From contig NW_019091580.1 of assembly GCF_001949145.1 (NCBI RefSeq), positions 368,672-432,671 of the forward strand: a DNA stretch of 64,000 nucleotides. The letters are read 5' to 3'. A model generated the notes under the pieces. That model saw nothing but the letters and a program-made list of their open reading frames with translations. It had not been told where the DNA came from and made no database searches. Shown here piece after piece: positions 40,701 to 55,700 of this stretch (the first letter of the stretch is position 1; each line of letters starts with the position of its first letter). The stretch is from Acanthaster planci (lineage: Eukaryota; Echinodermata; Asteroidea; Valvatida; Acanthasteridae). Made by a program: the position numbers and the translations under genes.

Positions 40701-43700
40701 TTGATGTTTGATACCCACTCACGTCACTTGATGTACATGTAGGTCACATGACTTAGCAGGCGGAATCGGTCTATTGAGAAGTACAGTGAACCAGTTTTTT
40801 GTTCTACATGTATATTGTACCAATGAACCGCCAAGCTCTGAAAACTGTCCCAGGCAGTGAGAAGGTAGGCAGTTAATAAATATACCTGTAGATCCGAAAA
40901 TTTGCATTCTGAAATTGTTGTTGTTTATTGTAATGTCCAATTTTTCCCCCTGAGGCCTGTTATCATAGGTGATTTTGTTTCTCAACAATGTCACGTTCTT
41001 GAATACATAAACCAATGAGCATGTTTCATCTGCATACATGTATGTACGTGTGTGCCTCAAAGTCATGGGACTTGTACATGATTTTTTTATCAATCAAACT
41101 CAAATCAATTTTGTCATGAGATAAATGTTTCCCCCTAAATGTTCCCTATTGTTTATCAGCTGCATCATCAGGGTGTGAAACCCTCCTACTTGTGGTCTTC
41201 TCTCAGTGGTCATCTTTGTTGTTTTACTTCATCATCAAAAGACTGAACAAAAAAAGAGCTTAGCTGTCTGACAACAGAACAGAGGGCTTTTTCGCATTTT
41301 TTTGTACATTTGAACAACTGAGGCATCATCACATCAGGTCATTTTTCATATATAAAACCTCCCTTTCAAGTTATCTGCAAAGTTTCAATCTGATAGAACA
41401 TGTACTTCAGGAGATATAGGGTCTTAAGGAGTGCACCTTTAATGTCACGTGACTTGTCTCCTGATGACATCATCATCACATAAGATCAATATTCCTCTAA
41501 AGCACTCCCTTTTCAAGATATCTGCAAGTTTTGAACCCAAAAGGGCATCTACTTCACGAGATATAGGCCTTAAAGAGTGCACCTTTAATGTCACGTGACT
41601 TGTCTCCAGATGACATCATCTTCACATAAGGTCAACTTTTGTCTGTAACACTTCCCTTTCTAGTTATCTGCAAAATTTCAAGCAGATCGGACATGTCCTT
41701 TAGGAGATATGAGGCTTTGAAGTTTACAGATTTAATGTCAAGTCACGTGACATATGATGACGTCATCATGTTGGACCTTCTCTAGCTCATGGTCTAAAAG
41801 CAAGCACCTAATATGTAACCAGTCAGACCTATAAGAGTATCGAAGTCTGGCTATTGAAAAAACATGTACAAAACATATGGGGAAAAATTAAACATTCAAA
41901 AATCAATATAAAGTAAGGTGATGACATTATCATGACGTCATAAATTAGGCAATAATTTTGCATCATGGTCTCTACCGGCTGTAACTTTGATGATGATTGG
42001 GGATTGCAAAGTAACCCAAATTGTGCCTTGAAAATGTGTACAAAGTCAATGGGCTAAAATAAATATGTAAAAATCAATAATAAATCACTTGATGACATCA
42101 TCATGACGTTAGGTTTCTAGGACCATCTATGCATAAGTGTTCTGCATTGGTATAAGTTTGATGAAGATCCAAAGTTGCAAAAGCACTAAAGTCGCAATGA
42201 CTAAAAAAAGGGGGCTTTTGAGCAGAAGAACAAAAAAAAAGAACAAAAAGAATGCCTTTTTCGCAAAATTGCAAAAAAGCCAATGATGCCAAAAGGAGGC
42301 ATAATAAATATAAACAGGCCAATGTGTCTAGAGCAACATTTTTGGTTTCTCTATGAGTTACATTTCCAAAAATCACTCGGCACAATGCTTTTTGTTTTTT
42401 TTAACAAGTGCTTGTGACCAAACTTGTATTTAAGCCTTACCTGATTTGCACTTGTATGTGTCAAATGTGGTATGTTTCCCAAGAGCTTTTGAGAACAGTT
42501 CCATCAAGCTAGCTTGGATGGCAGTCAAACCCACGGCTTCCTGCTTATTAGTCTAAAGGTCTGGCTTTTTCAAAATCGAGTTTGTCAGAGTCACCTGTTG
42601 ACTTGGTTGTGTTCGTAAATGTATGTCTCATGTCTGTTGAGTCACAAACTATGCCATTGTACCTTTGTGTTTTTGTTTTTGAATTGCACGTCGTGCATCT
42701 GTTTGTTTTTTCGTTTCCAGATTCCGACACAGATGACGATTCTCGTTCCTCGACCTCATCGCTCAATCGCCTGGGAGACCGGAAAAGTGGCAGTCGTCCA
42801 TCGTCGGCAGGGAGCTTCCGCCTGCCGGGCATGGAGCCGGGCTTCAGCGAACTGGTGAATCGGCAGGCGGCCAATGGCCACCTCGGTAGGGGCGGGGCCA
42901 GGAGATTAGATGTGGCCAGCAGCAGTGAGTACCACAAATGAATGTTTGAGCATTCCCTTCATGGATTGCCTGCGAATGTCATTTTGACTGGTAAAGCTTA
43001 CCTACTAGTAGAATAACAATGCCATGCAGTGTATTTCTCCAGTTACATGTTGAGCAGGTATTGTAATTGAGTTTTATTTTTTATGAGTGCGAGAATGAGT
43101 ACAGAGTTCTTCTTGAGTATTCAGCTGACACGTGCAGTATTTCAACTACGGTGTATATAGGATTCACAATTGAAAATGTTGTGAGCAAAATAGTGTTGGT
43201 GTGTACTTTAAGGTTACAGGGTTATCCTTGAACACATCTAAATTTCTCAAAGCTCAAAAGCTTTACTCAGTTGTGTATATCATCTACACTGATAGACCTA
43301 ACACTGTACATGTGCGATACGTTACAGATAGATACCACATATACAAGTACCTCAAATTATTCATCCATTTGCCATTCAAACCATGTTGCCCTTGGAATCA
43401 ACGTGACCAAGCCCTCACCTGTTTTATGGATTTGTAGCCAGCCATGTTATCTGTCACAGAGCACCACAGTCAAAGTGACTTTCAGAGCTCTGGCAACAAC
43501 AGTCTGTCCTTTGAATTTGTCCGTATCTCGAGCTGCCATGTTGAATTCCCCCCCCCACACCAAATGCAAATCCCAGTGAACACGGTGAAGCCTTTGTTTC
43601 TAGTTTCAGTAAACCTGGGAAGTCCAGTCTAGTTGGTGACATCTTAAACTGTCATCGCATATTCCCCTAAAAAAGTTTTTTTTTAAACATCTCACAGCTG

Positions 43701-46700
43701 TCAGAGCTTTTTAAAATGCGGCATGCATGTAAAGACACTCTGGATCAGTAGAAATGCATCTCATTCCAACTTAACGGCTTTGTTGTTATGGCCACACACT
43801 TATCGTTCTACTTGCATCAAGCATGTCAGTAGAAAAAAAAAAATTATGGCTCACCTATTCTAGAAAAATGAGCACTACAAGAACGCTCTTTATCCTATTT
43901 TACAAGATTGGTGTCAGAATGACGGTTTGCTTATGAAAAAATGTGCTGTGACAATGTAGTGAAAAACAATGGGGGGAGGTTCCTCCATCCCCTTGGTCAG
44001 AGTTAAACTGGAACCATTGTGATATCCAAACAATAAAGGTCTTTGATCATCTTTATCGTTGTCAGTGGCAAGTTCTCCTATGCCGGTAGCCCAGCCCCCT
44101 CCCGACGTCACAACTAGCTCAGGGTACATCGCTGCAAGACAATTGGACGATGATGAAGAGGAGGACGAGCACGATGGCGCATCCTACAGTAAGGAACTTT
44201 GGTTTCCTAGCACTTTTTCAATATCAGAGCCAAATGTCACAATTGTCAAAATTAAACGATGGGAACTGGCAGAAGAATTGTTGAAAAATCTCACTCAATA
44301 AATCTGCTGTAAATTGGACGTAGAGATTCTGTGAAATTTAAGGATGTGTTGGCCCTGAAAACTTGTTGCACAAATACAGTAGTCTTGAGTGTGTTCTGTG
44401 TGCATTAACTATTTCTTTCCAGTTCAGAATGGGGCCCTAAGAGTATGTGCCACAAATCTTGTGACTGCCGCTAGGAGCTTGTGGTACCAACAAAGTCCTG
44501 TATTAAGACTGGAAACTGTACCACATTACCATACGATGTGTTGCTTGTATTGTAGGACTTAATGTACATTTGTCAAGGGCACAGTGGATGTTCTAAGCCT
44601 AGAGTCATTGAGTATTTGATCAGGGCCAGTGTGTTGCAGAAATCTTTTTTTTTTACCTGAAATCCCTCAAGATGCGTTTCTGGTTCAAAGCCACCTAGAT
44701 GCTGCAGAATCCTCCACTTCCCAGGAAACCGGAGGCACGTTCTTTGTAATCAAATGCTTAGGCTTGCTTAGGGCCCATGCAGAGTTTCTGTTCTCTGCTT
44801 TCTTGTTGCTGTCCCATCTTCCAAATCCTTCAGAGTAGTTTGAAGGTCTTGGAATATTACGGTTCAAAGAACTAGGGGGCTTGAAATTGCAGAATACACA
44901 TGTTCATATATGTCTGTGAGTATTTGCCTGGGGGCATAATATCCTGGATTCAGATATTTGCTGAAGTACGAAAAATATTCACTTTTAATAACCATGCATG
45001 TATTGCTACATGTAGGCAAAATACCCTGTTACATTTACATGGAATGTAGGCTGTATTTTCTGCATGACATTAGGGCTGGTTTTTATTGCTTTAGTTGGTT
45101 GTGCGTGTAAGTGTTGTATTTTGTATGTTTTTGTTTTTTTTCAGCAGGCCATAAAATTGAATGTTGTATTTCATCAAGTGTGCTGGGCAAGTACCCAGCA
45201 TTATTTTAACAGACGTGCCCTTGTTGAAATGGCTAAGTCAATCTCAGCTTACACACTTTTTGTGAACTTGTCCCAGGGGCTCTGCCCAACAGCAAAGTGT
45301 CCGCCAAGATCCAGCAACTGTTGAACACCCTGAAGAGACCCAAGCGGAAACCTCTGCAAGAGTTCTTCCAGGAAGACGACGATGAGTTAGAAGGTAAAAT
45401 GTGCTGAATCTTTGTTCTCAGTTTTTTTTGTGTCATCCTTTTTTCTTCTGTTGTCTTCTCTGGTAAGGCTAAGGTAAATTTTGAATGCATGATGCCTGAA
45501 AGTGCTGACGATTGTGTGATGCAGTTATAACTGCCCGATGAACACTTCTGACTTGTTTATCTTTATTTTTACATTTTTATTATTTTTATTTCTACATTTT
45601 TTTCTTGACATTTAAATAAGTTTTAATTTTTATTCATTTTTTAATTGCGGCTTTTAATTGTTTAAAATTCAAAAACCAGGGATTTCAAGGACAGCAGTTC
45701 TACAACTGAGGAAACTACTCTATTTAAAGAAAACTGTAAATAAATAAATAACTGTGGTTCTCCATAGTACCGTAATCTTGTCACATTTTTTGAACTACAG
45801 TTTGTACATGTGTAATGCCCTTGTACCTTCCTAAAGAAAGTAGGGCTCAATTAGTCAAAGAACTTGGCTGTGTGTGCTTTGATGTTTTTTTTACTATTTT
45901 AAAGGTCACAGAAACACAGGTCAAGTAAAAATAGCACAGGCATGTGTATCCTGATGGCCTACAATTACATGTAGGTCAAGTTTGGACATGTTTATCGGGG
46001 GTTATCACAAATGTACATGTCTTTATGCACAGTGCACTTGTTGCCCAAGTGAGACCAAGTTTCCTCCTTTTTTCATAAGTAATTGGAGTTGACATACAAA
46101 TCTCGTTGATAAAAGTAACTAGCACATGTACATGTATGTATTTCCTAGCAATAGAAGTACGGTCCGGATTGTTGTTTGCAGTGCAAGCCTGCACACAGGT
46201 TGCCCTTGGTGAATTCATCTGGTAAATCCATGAGTAAGACAGTTCCCAAAGGAACCATGGACTGTTACATAAAAGAAAGATATTGCGTCCAGCGCCAGCG
46301 TAGCCGAAGATATCCTGTCCAGTGGGAAGATGATGCATTTCCCCTATTCTGGGGATTTCTTAATTTATCTCTCGAAATTTGCGATAAATGTATAAATGAT
46401 CATTAGAATGATGTATACATACTGGGTACTGCCCATGTTTTTATTTCTGTGGGTTCCGTGCGCATTGGCTATCTGGTGGTAAAAATACATGTCTAAAGTT
46501 GTTTGGAGGGCATTTGAGCTCCAGTTTCATGCCTGCGTGCACATCAAGGGCATTTCAATCTTTCTACACACATGGGGGTACCAATATGTGTAGTTGTTAT
46601 AAATAAGGTACATGTCGTGTGTTGTACGTGTGCACACTTAACCGTAGTTGGAAATTGGTTTAGCCCAATTTGTACATGTACATGTATTTGCACTGATACA

Positions 46701-49700
46701 TGTAGCTACATGAAACTTTATGGGCAAGCTTGACCCGTTTAGCATAGAAAGTTTGCAATTTGCCTCATCTGTCCTCACTCGGAGCCTGTGTGAATACCGC
46801 ACTGACTCGTACACCAGGTAGCAGTTCAGGTTGGATTTGCAGCCGTTGTGGATACAGGTATCTCAATTCTGCAGTTTCTAATATTGTGTTTTCTTGCAGT
46901 GACAGAAATGGACCCGAATGCTCCCAAACCGGAAGGAAACACAATCACCCCAGCCATTGGAGAACAACTCAGTGTGAGTTCATGTGCAGATTCTAAATAC
47001 CTTAGTTTGCATTGTGATTTCAAGTATGTTTTAACTTTTCCCCCAAAGTGGAAGCCTTGCTCTACCCTGGACACGTACTGTTCCCTGAATTGTGCCACTC
47101 AATGCACTACTAAAATACACATAAGATAATAAGGGTCAAAGCACATCTTCGGTTTTGCCCCCCTTCAACAGATACCAACAGGCTTGCCAAGGAATCTGGA
47201 GTCTGCCTTGCAGCGCTATGGCACCGCTCACCAGAAGGCCACCGTGGTCACATCACTGGATGCCAATGGTAAAGTCAACTGCACTCTTACATATGGTGAG
47301 TGTTTCAAATGGTACCGTGAGTTGTTTTTTTTTTTTGTTTATTTTGAATCATGTATTCCACATTCAAGTGAACCAAATTGTGAACTATATTCTTTATCAG
47401 TGAAAGTAAATGTTTTTATACGTATAAATAACATTTTATCCAAAAATTAATTGCAATATATGTACATGTGCATGCGTTTAGAGTTACTTATGAGCCTTAT
47501 TTTCTTTAAGTATAAATTTTGCGTAACATGCACATGAAAATGAAAGTGAAATAAAAGAAAAATTGCCCTGTCCATACGGATGCCATGCAATAGAGGAATT
47601 CCTTGAAATGAATTCAATTACTCATGTATGTTGACAACAAACATGACAAAGCTTTTGTGGGTTTTTTCAGGGAAACGGATTCAGTGTACGTATTGACTTT
47701 TTATATGCAATTCTGACCATGAATGTGCAAACTTAGTTCACAGAACTCATAATAAGTTTTTTCAACGTCCTCAGAACACTTTCCTTTTAAGAGTGCATTT
47801 CATATTTGTGATTTTATTGTATACATGTCCGTTTACACGAAGTCCCACTGTTGAAGATTACCTGTACAAAGGTTGAATACCATCTACAAATGTCTAGAAT
47901 TAAAGGAGTCCAAAGTGCCATCCTCTTAACGTTTCAGAGACGTAAACATACCCGGTACATGTATCTTATACTTCTGCCGACTTCATGTACCTGTGCTCTC
48001 AGAATCCACCAAATTAGGGTTGTAGCTTTTACATACTTAGTCCTCAAAAGTCCAAAACAACAAAGATTGCCACTGACAGTTGAATTTCAGTAGCACTCAA
48101 GGTCCTGACTGTGGGGAACTGCTCGAGTTGTGGTAATTTTGTGCTTTTAGGTGTTCAGGGCTTAAAATCTTAAAGAACTGTGAAAAGCTTTTTTATCCCA
48201 GTCCCACAGGGTGTGTTTGAATTTTAATGAGCTTACAGGGTTCAGTGTTTCTGATACTCCTTGTGTGTGTGTACATTATGTTGTTGACTTTAGTGTATTC
48301 GTAATGCCCCCCCCCCACAGGCAAGCTGCTGACAAGGGCCAACAAACTTGCTTTTTACTTGCTGCACAAAATCGGCAGCAAAGGAGAGCCACAACTCAAG
48401 CCTGGAGACAGGGTAGGAATGTGTCCATCTCTAAAAGCAACAAGTCTGTTTGTGTACACTTTGTGTGTCTGTGAGTTGTTGCAAAAGCAAGCAAGTGAGC
48501 TGTTGAAATTGTAAATACTTGTATGTTGTCAGTTATTTCACATTGCATTGGGAAGGGCTCTATATCCTCAACAAATATTTGTGTGTGTGTACGCCCAGTC
48601 CTCAGATTTCCTGAAGTTTTTAGCATGCATTATCCATCTGGTTTTCCACCACCGATTCATGTCTGTATTCCTGGAATTTCTATGCTTAATGATAAATGTA
48701 ATTTTAACTTTGGCTTCATTCACTCTTTCTTTGTTGGTTGTACCCAGGTTGCCCTTGTGTTTCCAAATTCGGACCCGGCTGGTTTCATTACGGCCATGTA
48801 CGGATGCCTCATTGCAGGCGTGGTACCCGTTGCCATTGATGTACCGTTGTCTCGAAAGGTTTGATATTAAGAATTTCTGTTTGGACTTTATGCCATCACA
48901 GGGTGAAGGCATGACGAGTCCCTTTAATGCTGAGTCAGAAAGTTTCCAAATTAGCTTACACCAGTTGAACTGTTTTCTTCATCAGGCCATTTTGTATTTG
49001 TGTACACTGTCACATGGCCCTACAAGAATTCTTTAGCCAATTAAACCAGTTTGCTATTCATTAGCTTTGTCCAACGTTAACTTGTATGTTTGTGTGACTG
49101 CAGAATACATGTACATTTTTGGCCCTTCAGTTTGTAGCAAGACATAATTTAAAGGGTTTATAACAGCGGAGTAGAGAGCTGACCACAATATCTGTCCACA
49201 CTGTCAAAGTGTGTGATCAATGAGTCTTAAGTACATTGTGATGCATTTGTTTCCAGGTGCATTTGAGAGAATGTAATCATCTCTTTTTGACATGTGACTC
49301 AGTTGGACATCGTAACAAATACAGGCATTTTGTGTTCAAAAGAAGTAATAATTGCTGTTTGTTGTTGGGTTTAAGGGCTTGCATTATTAGCTTGCATTAT
49401 TATATAAGTAGCTTGAGCAATTTCCGGCTATTTTTTGTCCAAAGTTTGCCCCGTTAATGCTCTGAGAAAAGTAACACTGAAAACATTGAGGAAGATTCCA
49501 CAGATTTTTCACAAATATGTCCAAACAGAGGTGAGATTTGACGATCTTGTCTTAATTTGTCCTGATTTCAGGATTTTTTTTAAACTGGATTTTCCTGCTT
49601 TCAGGATTTTGTCAAACAATCTCTTTAAAATCTAGAAACTTTTGAGTTCCCTTTTTAAGGTGTTTTTACATATAACAGTTGATAAAGAAAACAAGAATTA

Positions 49701-52700
49701 AGCATGTAGGGGGGTCTGACTGTTAACGTTGGACAAACATGAATGTATGCCACATACCCTACACTGCTGTGGAGGCCCCAAAACCTCCAGTGATTATTTT
49801 GGGGCCACTTCATTTCCCTCCAATCTCACCCACTGTTCCCCACAGGATGCTGGCAGCCAGCAGATAGGCTTTCTCCTGGGGAGCCTTGGCGTGACTGTTG
49901 CCTTGACCTCCACCATCTGCCTGAAGGAGCTGCCCAAGACACAGCAAGGGGAGATCATCAGGTTCCGAGGTAAAGCGATCGTTGGGATTGTGTTGTAACT
50001 GAGTTACGTCATAAGAATTTGATGTATCTCGTAACATTGCTCTCATTGTAACAGGTAGTTTGCCACCACGCTACAAACTATACAGCAAAAGAGGATGAAT
50101 GGCAGTGGCTGATAGAAAGCCTAAGCTTGTTCTTGGCCATGTCACCCTGAGATACATTACACATTTTAAACAAATAGAAATTAATCATTACGGGGAAAGA
50201 GGATGAATTTCAAGTAGTGAATTACTATTATACGGCAGCAAATTGATTTGAACAGCAAATTGATTCACGTAAGAACTTCAGTTGATGCAGTGTGGTGCCA
50301 CAAATGACAAATGAGAAAAAAGGTGAAACGATTGGTTTTAATTAACACAATGGCCTCTGAGCTATGCAGTGGGCAAGGTGTTAGCGAGTGAACTTTTGTC
50401 AAGCTACATACATGTATGTCACAGTGTTTTTGTGCAGTTGAGTGGATCTCCCCGCCTCTCAGAATGGGCAGTCATCTGACTCTCAAATCTGAGCGAAGAA
50501 CCTGCTTTGCCTTTTGGTTTTTGGTGTTTTTTTTTCATTGTAGTGATTAGTTGTGCAAATGGAGCTGCGAATGGAATGTTGGTTTATTGCCTAATGCTCC
50601 TCATAGCATTGTTGGTTATAACAACTTTCTGCTTGGCAGGATTTTAAGGATATATGAGATCTAAGGTTCTTGAACTGTTTTTTCCATGACCTGTTTGACC
50701 AGTTTTGATTTCACGTTCATGTATTGTCTCAGAGAACCTCGGACCGGCAACTTGCAATTGAAAGCTCACAGTATTGATTACATTCAGTACATATGTATAA
50801 GCACAGAGACAGAGTTTCAGTTTGTCTTTCAATACACAGGATGGCCTAAGATGAACTGGCAAGTCATAGATCACCTGAGCAAACCCGCCAAGGATTGGCA
50901 GGTGCCCCCACGCATGGCGGATGACGCACCTGCTTACATTGAGGTGAGATTAGTTTGGTTTTACCACTCTCCACCCATGTCCGCATCATGATTAGGCTTT
51001 AGGAGTGCCATACGAAAACCAATTCCAAACCCAAACTTGGAATGATACTACACTTTCATAGAGTCTTCAAGCCCCTGTAAATTTCAGATCACAAGTATTT
51101 GATTCCTGGTACATTGGAATGAATTGGATATGGATCGTTAATAACTTGGTGCTGATTTTAGAGTGGGAATGAAAATTCATGCATTGCAGAGCTGAGTTCC
51201 TTGACCGTTTCCTCGCTGGAACCGGCTGTTTGTGAGTTGCTATGTATATGCACAGGAATAAATGTACATTTCTCATGTAAGAGTACATTTTTTTCTTACT
51301 TTGGTTACAGCGAGGACAGGAAGTGTGCTAATCAGTACAGGTGTATATTCAATTGGATGTCACAGATGTTTTGAATGTTGACAATCTCTCTTTGTGCAGC
51401 ATTCTTGGGGTTAAATGTGGGAATTTCATCAAGATAGGAAGCAGAAGTTAGCTTTGCAACTAGTCACAGCCCGTGAACACTGGTGAAATTGTGACTACTA
51501 TTAACCTGTTCTTGCTAAGCCAATATTTGTGTGCTAAGCAAGTTTCTGTTCAAGCAGCCTCAAATTACTTGTCATACTTTACAATTCGTCTCCTTTGTTA
51601 TTCTGCATTGCTCGACAGTACACCAGTGACAAAGATGGCAGCGTCATGGGAGTCACTGTGACAAGGAAGGCTATGCTGTACCATTGTCGCACACTGACCG
51701 TGGCGTGCAACTTCTCTGAATCTGAAACAATGGTCAACGTGCTGGACTTCAAGAGAGACGTGGGTCTCTGGCATAGCATACTAGCTGTGAGTGTCCTTGA
51801 CTAGCAGTGTTATAGTTGAGTACCTCACAAGTACATGCGGCCGAACAGTAACAAAGGAATGTCTTTGTTGCAGTTCATGAATGCATAGCTTGTGGCTTAA
51901 GTGTACATTGGTACTACAGTACTTGTGCCCACTTGTGAAGCAGTTACGAGTGTCGGTGAAGTAGTTGTGAGCACTTCTGCAGTGTTCCACTACAGCGCGG
52001 TTGCACAGACCTTTATCACAGACACCGAGTAACAATGCAGCACTTTGATATGTCACAAGGTCATTTTGTTGGCGATCATAAGCTAGTTTCATTGGCTGAT
52101 CCAGAAGCGGGGGCCAATTGGGCTGTGCTCTTACTTTACCCCCATTCCCCCCCGGAAGGTGACATTTTTTTATATAATGAAAGAAAGACAATTGTGGAAC
52201 ATGATTTCCCTTCCTTCCCAAAGCTTGTAAAACCCCAAACTCTTGCCTAACCCAAATTTTGTCTAGCCTAAGAAAAAATTAGTTATAGCCAAGTCAATTC
52301 AATTCAGGCTTAGTGTTGATCCCATTTAAAAAAAAAAAGTAAAAGTTAACCTTAGCTTAATTTTGAAAACCACCACAAGCATCCCTGACTTGTAAACACA
52401 GAGATGTGAGTGTTTTCTCAAATGCACATACATATTTGATGAATTGAATTTCTTTTTGTGTTCAGAGTGTGTTCAATGGAATGCACGTCATCTTTGTGCC
52501 GTACTCTCTGATGAAAGTGAATCCCGCGTCCTGGATGCACATGGTCACAAAATACAAAGGTAATGTGCCCAGAAAGAATGTTGGTTTTAAATTGTCTTTC
52601 CACCTGAAACATATTCTCAAGAGCTTCCTGCCTAAGCTTACATGTACTTTCAATGATTCATTAAGACCTCTTGTTTTGAAGATATTTGAGCAAAACCATG

Positions 52701-55700
52701 TCACGTGTAGGATGTAGTGTCAAGGTTGTATAGTAGAGTTTTCCATAGTCTACACTAGAAGTAGAACTAGTAAGCCATTTCTGTGGGGCCATCCTGTGCA
52801 CGCATGCAAGTAATGCACTGGTTCCATTTCTCTCAGACCAGTAGGTTGTTGCAACTTGCTAAAAGGCACACAGACGGTCAAGTTAAAACTTGTGCTTGAG
52901 TATGATAGCCCCCGCAGGAATAGCATCTTCTTAGATTTGTTTATAGAAGACACAGCCGGTGACCAATCTGGTGTGGAACCATGATGTTCCAACTGATGGT
53001 CATGCCACCGATCTACCCAAGCGTACACCTGTGATTGACACCTGACATATCCCTTGCTTGTTTTGTTTTTGGTTTCAGCCTCTCTGGCCGTGGTCAAGTC
53101 TCGGGATATGCACTGGGGCTTGATGGCCCAGAAGGAGCACAAGGACATCAATCTAAGCAACCTGCGCATGCTGCTTGTGGCTGATGGGGCTAACCCATGT
53201 GAGTGTAAAAAAAAAATAAATTATTATTAACTTTAGATTAGGCAAAAAATGTTGTAAAATTCTGTCACTGAGGCTTAAAGTCTATTTGTGGAAAAGTGCT
53301 TGAAAATGACCTTTGTCGTTGTAAGTAAATGATTTTTCTTTTGTGGCACAGAGAAATGGGAAGGACAGATTTTTCATGCAGGAACACATCCTTGCTGGGT
53401 GGACTGTTGTTTGAATGATTGTGACTTCAGTAATAATATTGGCATGGAGACCCTTTCATTCCTCTCTTCATGCAACGTGCATTGCAGGCCCTAACTATCT
53501 AGCCTTGACAGGGCCCATAGGGTAGATAAGGTGAGAGAGGGCATTTTTGTGTAGGGTGTTTTGCCTTTCACCAGTGTATTTTGATGAGTGCAGTGTTCTC
53601 AGTATTGTCTGAAGGCTTGTGAAAGATCAAGGTGCATCATCCACAGAGCAAGGGTTTTACGTGGGTTGGTTGAACATGGTCATTCAGTAAACCTGTTTAT
53701 ACCTGCATTGTTGCATTGTCTCAGGGTCCCTGTCCTCCTGCGATGCATTCCTGAGTACCTTCCAGAGTCGGGGCCTGAAACCTGAGGTCATGTGCCCCTG
53801 TGCCTGCGCCCCAGAAGCACTGACCGTGTCCCTGCGAAGGTAGAGCGGTATTTTGATTCAAACCTTTTTCTTAATTAACACCGATGGCTGCTACCATGCC
53901 AAGAACAACCTACTGGTGATTGTTACATCGCCTGAAATTCTATGAAACTGTATCACTTTTTCACATGTTCTTTGGATGTTGTCAGTTTGATGAACATATT
54001 AAGAAGGTTCTTAGATTATTGTTTTTTCAAAATCCTGTGTGACTTTTAATCCAAAACTGCTTTTGTTTGATGGTGTCTGTAATATTCTGGAGATTCTCTG
54101 GAAGCTTTATCTCATGTTCAGCCAAGAAGGGACACGTCATTTGCAAGATCTGATTTGGGAGGGTAAAGGTCTAGGAGGGTTTACAGTTCTATTTTCAACT
54201 AAATGGGCACAAAAGAGCTCCGAGATGATGCCGAAGCGTGTGTGTATTCAGGAGTGAGGGTGGTTAAATGTCTTTGAACCCAACTAACTAGGATAAATCC
54301 TCCAATTTCAATATGATTCCACACACACCCTGGGAAGTCAAAGTTAATTTATTGATGATGTATATTTGTTGGTGCTGTTGGGCAAGGGATCACACTTTCG
54401 CATAGAGCCAACATGCTCAATACAAGGGCTTGAGCCTGTTGCTGTTGCAGTCCCTGCTTATTAGAACTGATTTCATCTCTGGTTTCAGGCCGGGCAAGAC
54501 CGGGAGCACGGCCTCAGGTCGTGGTGTGCTGTCGATGGCGGGACTGAGCTATGGCGTCGTTCGGGTTGACACCGACGACAAGTTGACCTCACTGACTCTG
54601 CAAGATGTTGGAGTTGTCATGCCAGGATGTAAGTGTAAACTTGGAATCTGTTCTGGGCCTTCGTAATGAGAATTAGATAACGCTACACTTCCTGTAAGTT
54701 GTTAGACCCTGCCGGTCATTACTGTACCACCCACTGATACATGGTAGTCTGGTATTCAAATTACATGCGCATGTTGGCAGTAAAGGTTGTCACATCGGCA
54801 TTGCTTTATTTTTATTGATGAAAGTGGCAAGAAGTCATAATGATTTGGTTTTTCCATGAATTTAAGGATCATGTTCCCTGACTCTTCTTAATCAAGCATT
54901 AGGTTTCAAAGGATTTTGCACGGTTAAGGAAGGTCAAGCCCAGCCACTATACTTTACAAGGGACTCCATACTCCATCAAAACTTCAGTATTAAAACTGTG
55001 CCATTGTTTTTCTTGCAGAGTAGTGGATTGTGTAGAAGGAGTTGGGTTCTTATTGAGGAAGGCTTGGGAAGTAACCGTGAACACATTGCTTTTTTCACTA
55101 TTTAACAGCTGCCATGGTTGTGGTCAAGGTGGATGGGCCACCAGTGCTGTGCAAGACAGATGAGATCGGGGAGCTGTGCGTTGCCTCGGAAGCCGTCGGA
55201 ACCTCCTACTGGGGGCTGAGGGGAAAGACTAACACAACATTCAATGTGAGTAGTTTGGTTGTCATAACTCTGCAAGGCCTCAATCTCCTGAGCTGTAACT
55301 CACAAGATACAATCATTGACTGTTGTGGATAGTGTGAAGGGAGGTATGCAACAGAACATTTAACACAGTTATTGTAAATTATCCACCCTTGTGTTCCATT
55401 TGGCCCCATTTTTATTTATCGTTCTTGATTTTGAAGGGCATTTTGAAGCCATTTAGTTTTTCTGCCAATGAAACTTGCATATTCATTGACAAAAGTGTGA
55501 TTTAATTCCAGAAATGTTACAGCCATTTTAGTGCCAAACTTTCAAAAATTTGTCTTCATAGTTTGTAATCTTGTTGGTTTTCCTTGTTCAGTTCATATTT
55601 GTAAGCCAGTGAGCAAAGTCCCCTTAAAAAATGTTTTCAAGAACCAAGGTATTGGTTCGCAATTTGAACAGAATAACCTCTGTAAACCCCGTCCTTTTTC

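Larger units (their letters stand above)
32170..41060. repeat. Cluster of TACATGTA / ACATGTACATGT palindromes
   Basis: Short palindromes built on ACATGT occur many times in DIP2 introns 1-4, singly or as two to four fused units, for example near 33917, 35625, 35798, 36000, 36745, 38285, 38697 and 38915. They also occur sparsely elsewhere (for example 46125, 46675). Exons are free of the runs. The density suggests a spreading microsatellite-like word or many copies of a binding site; see findings. Confidence 0.7.
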
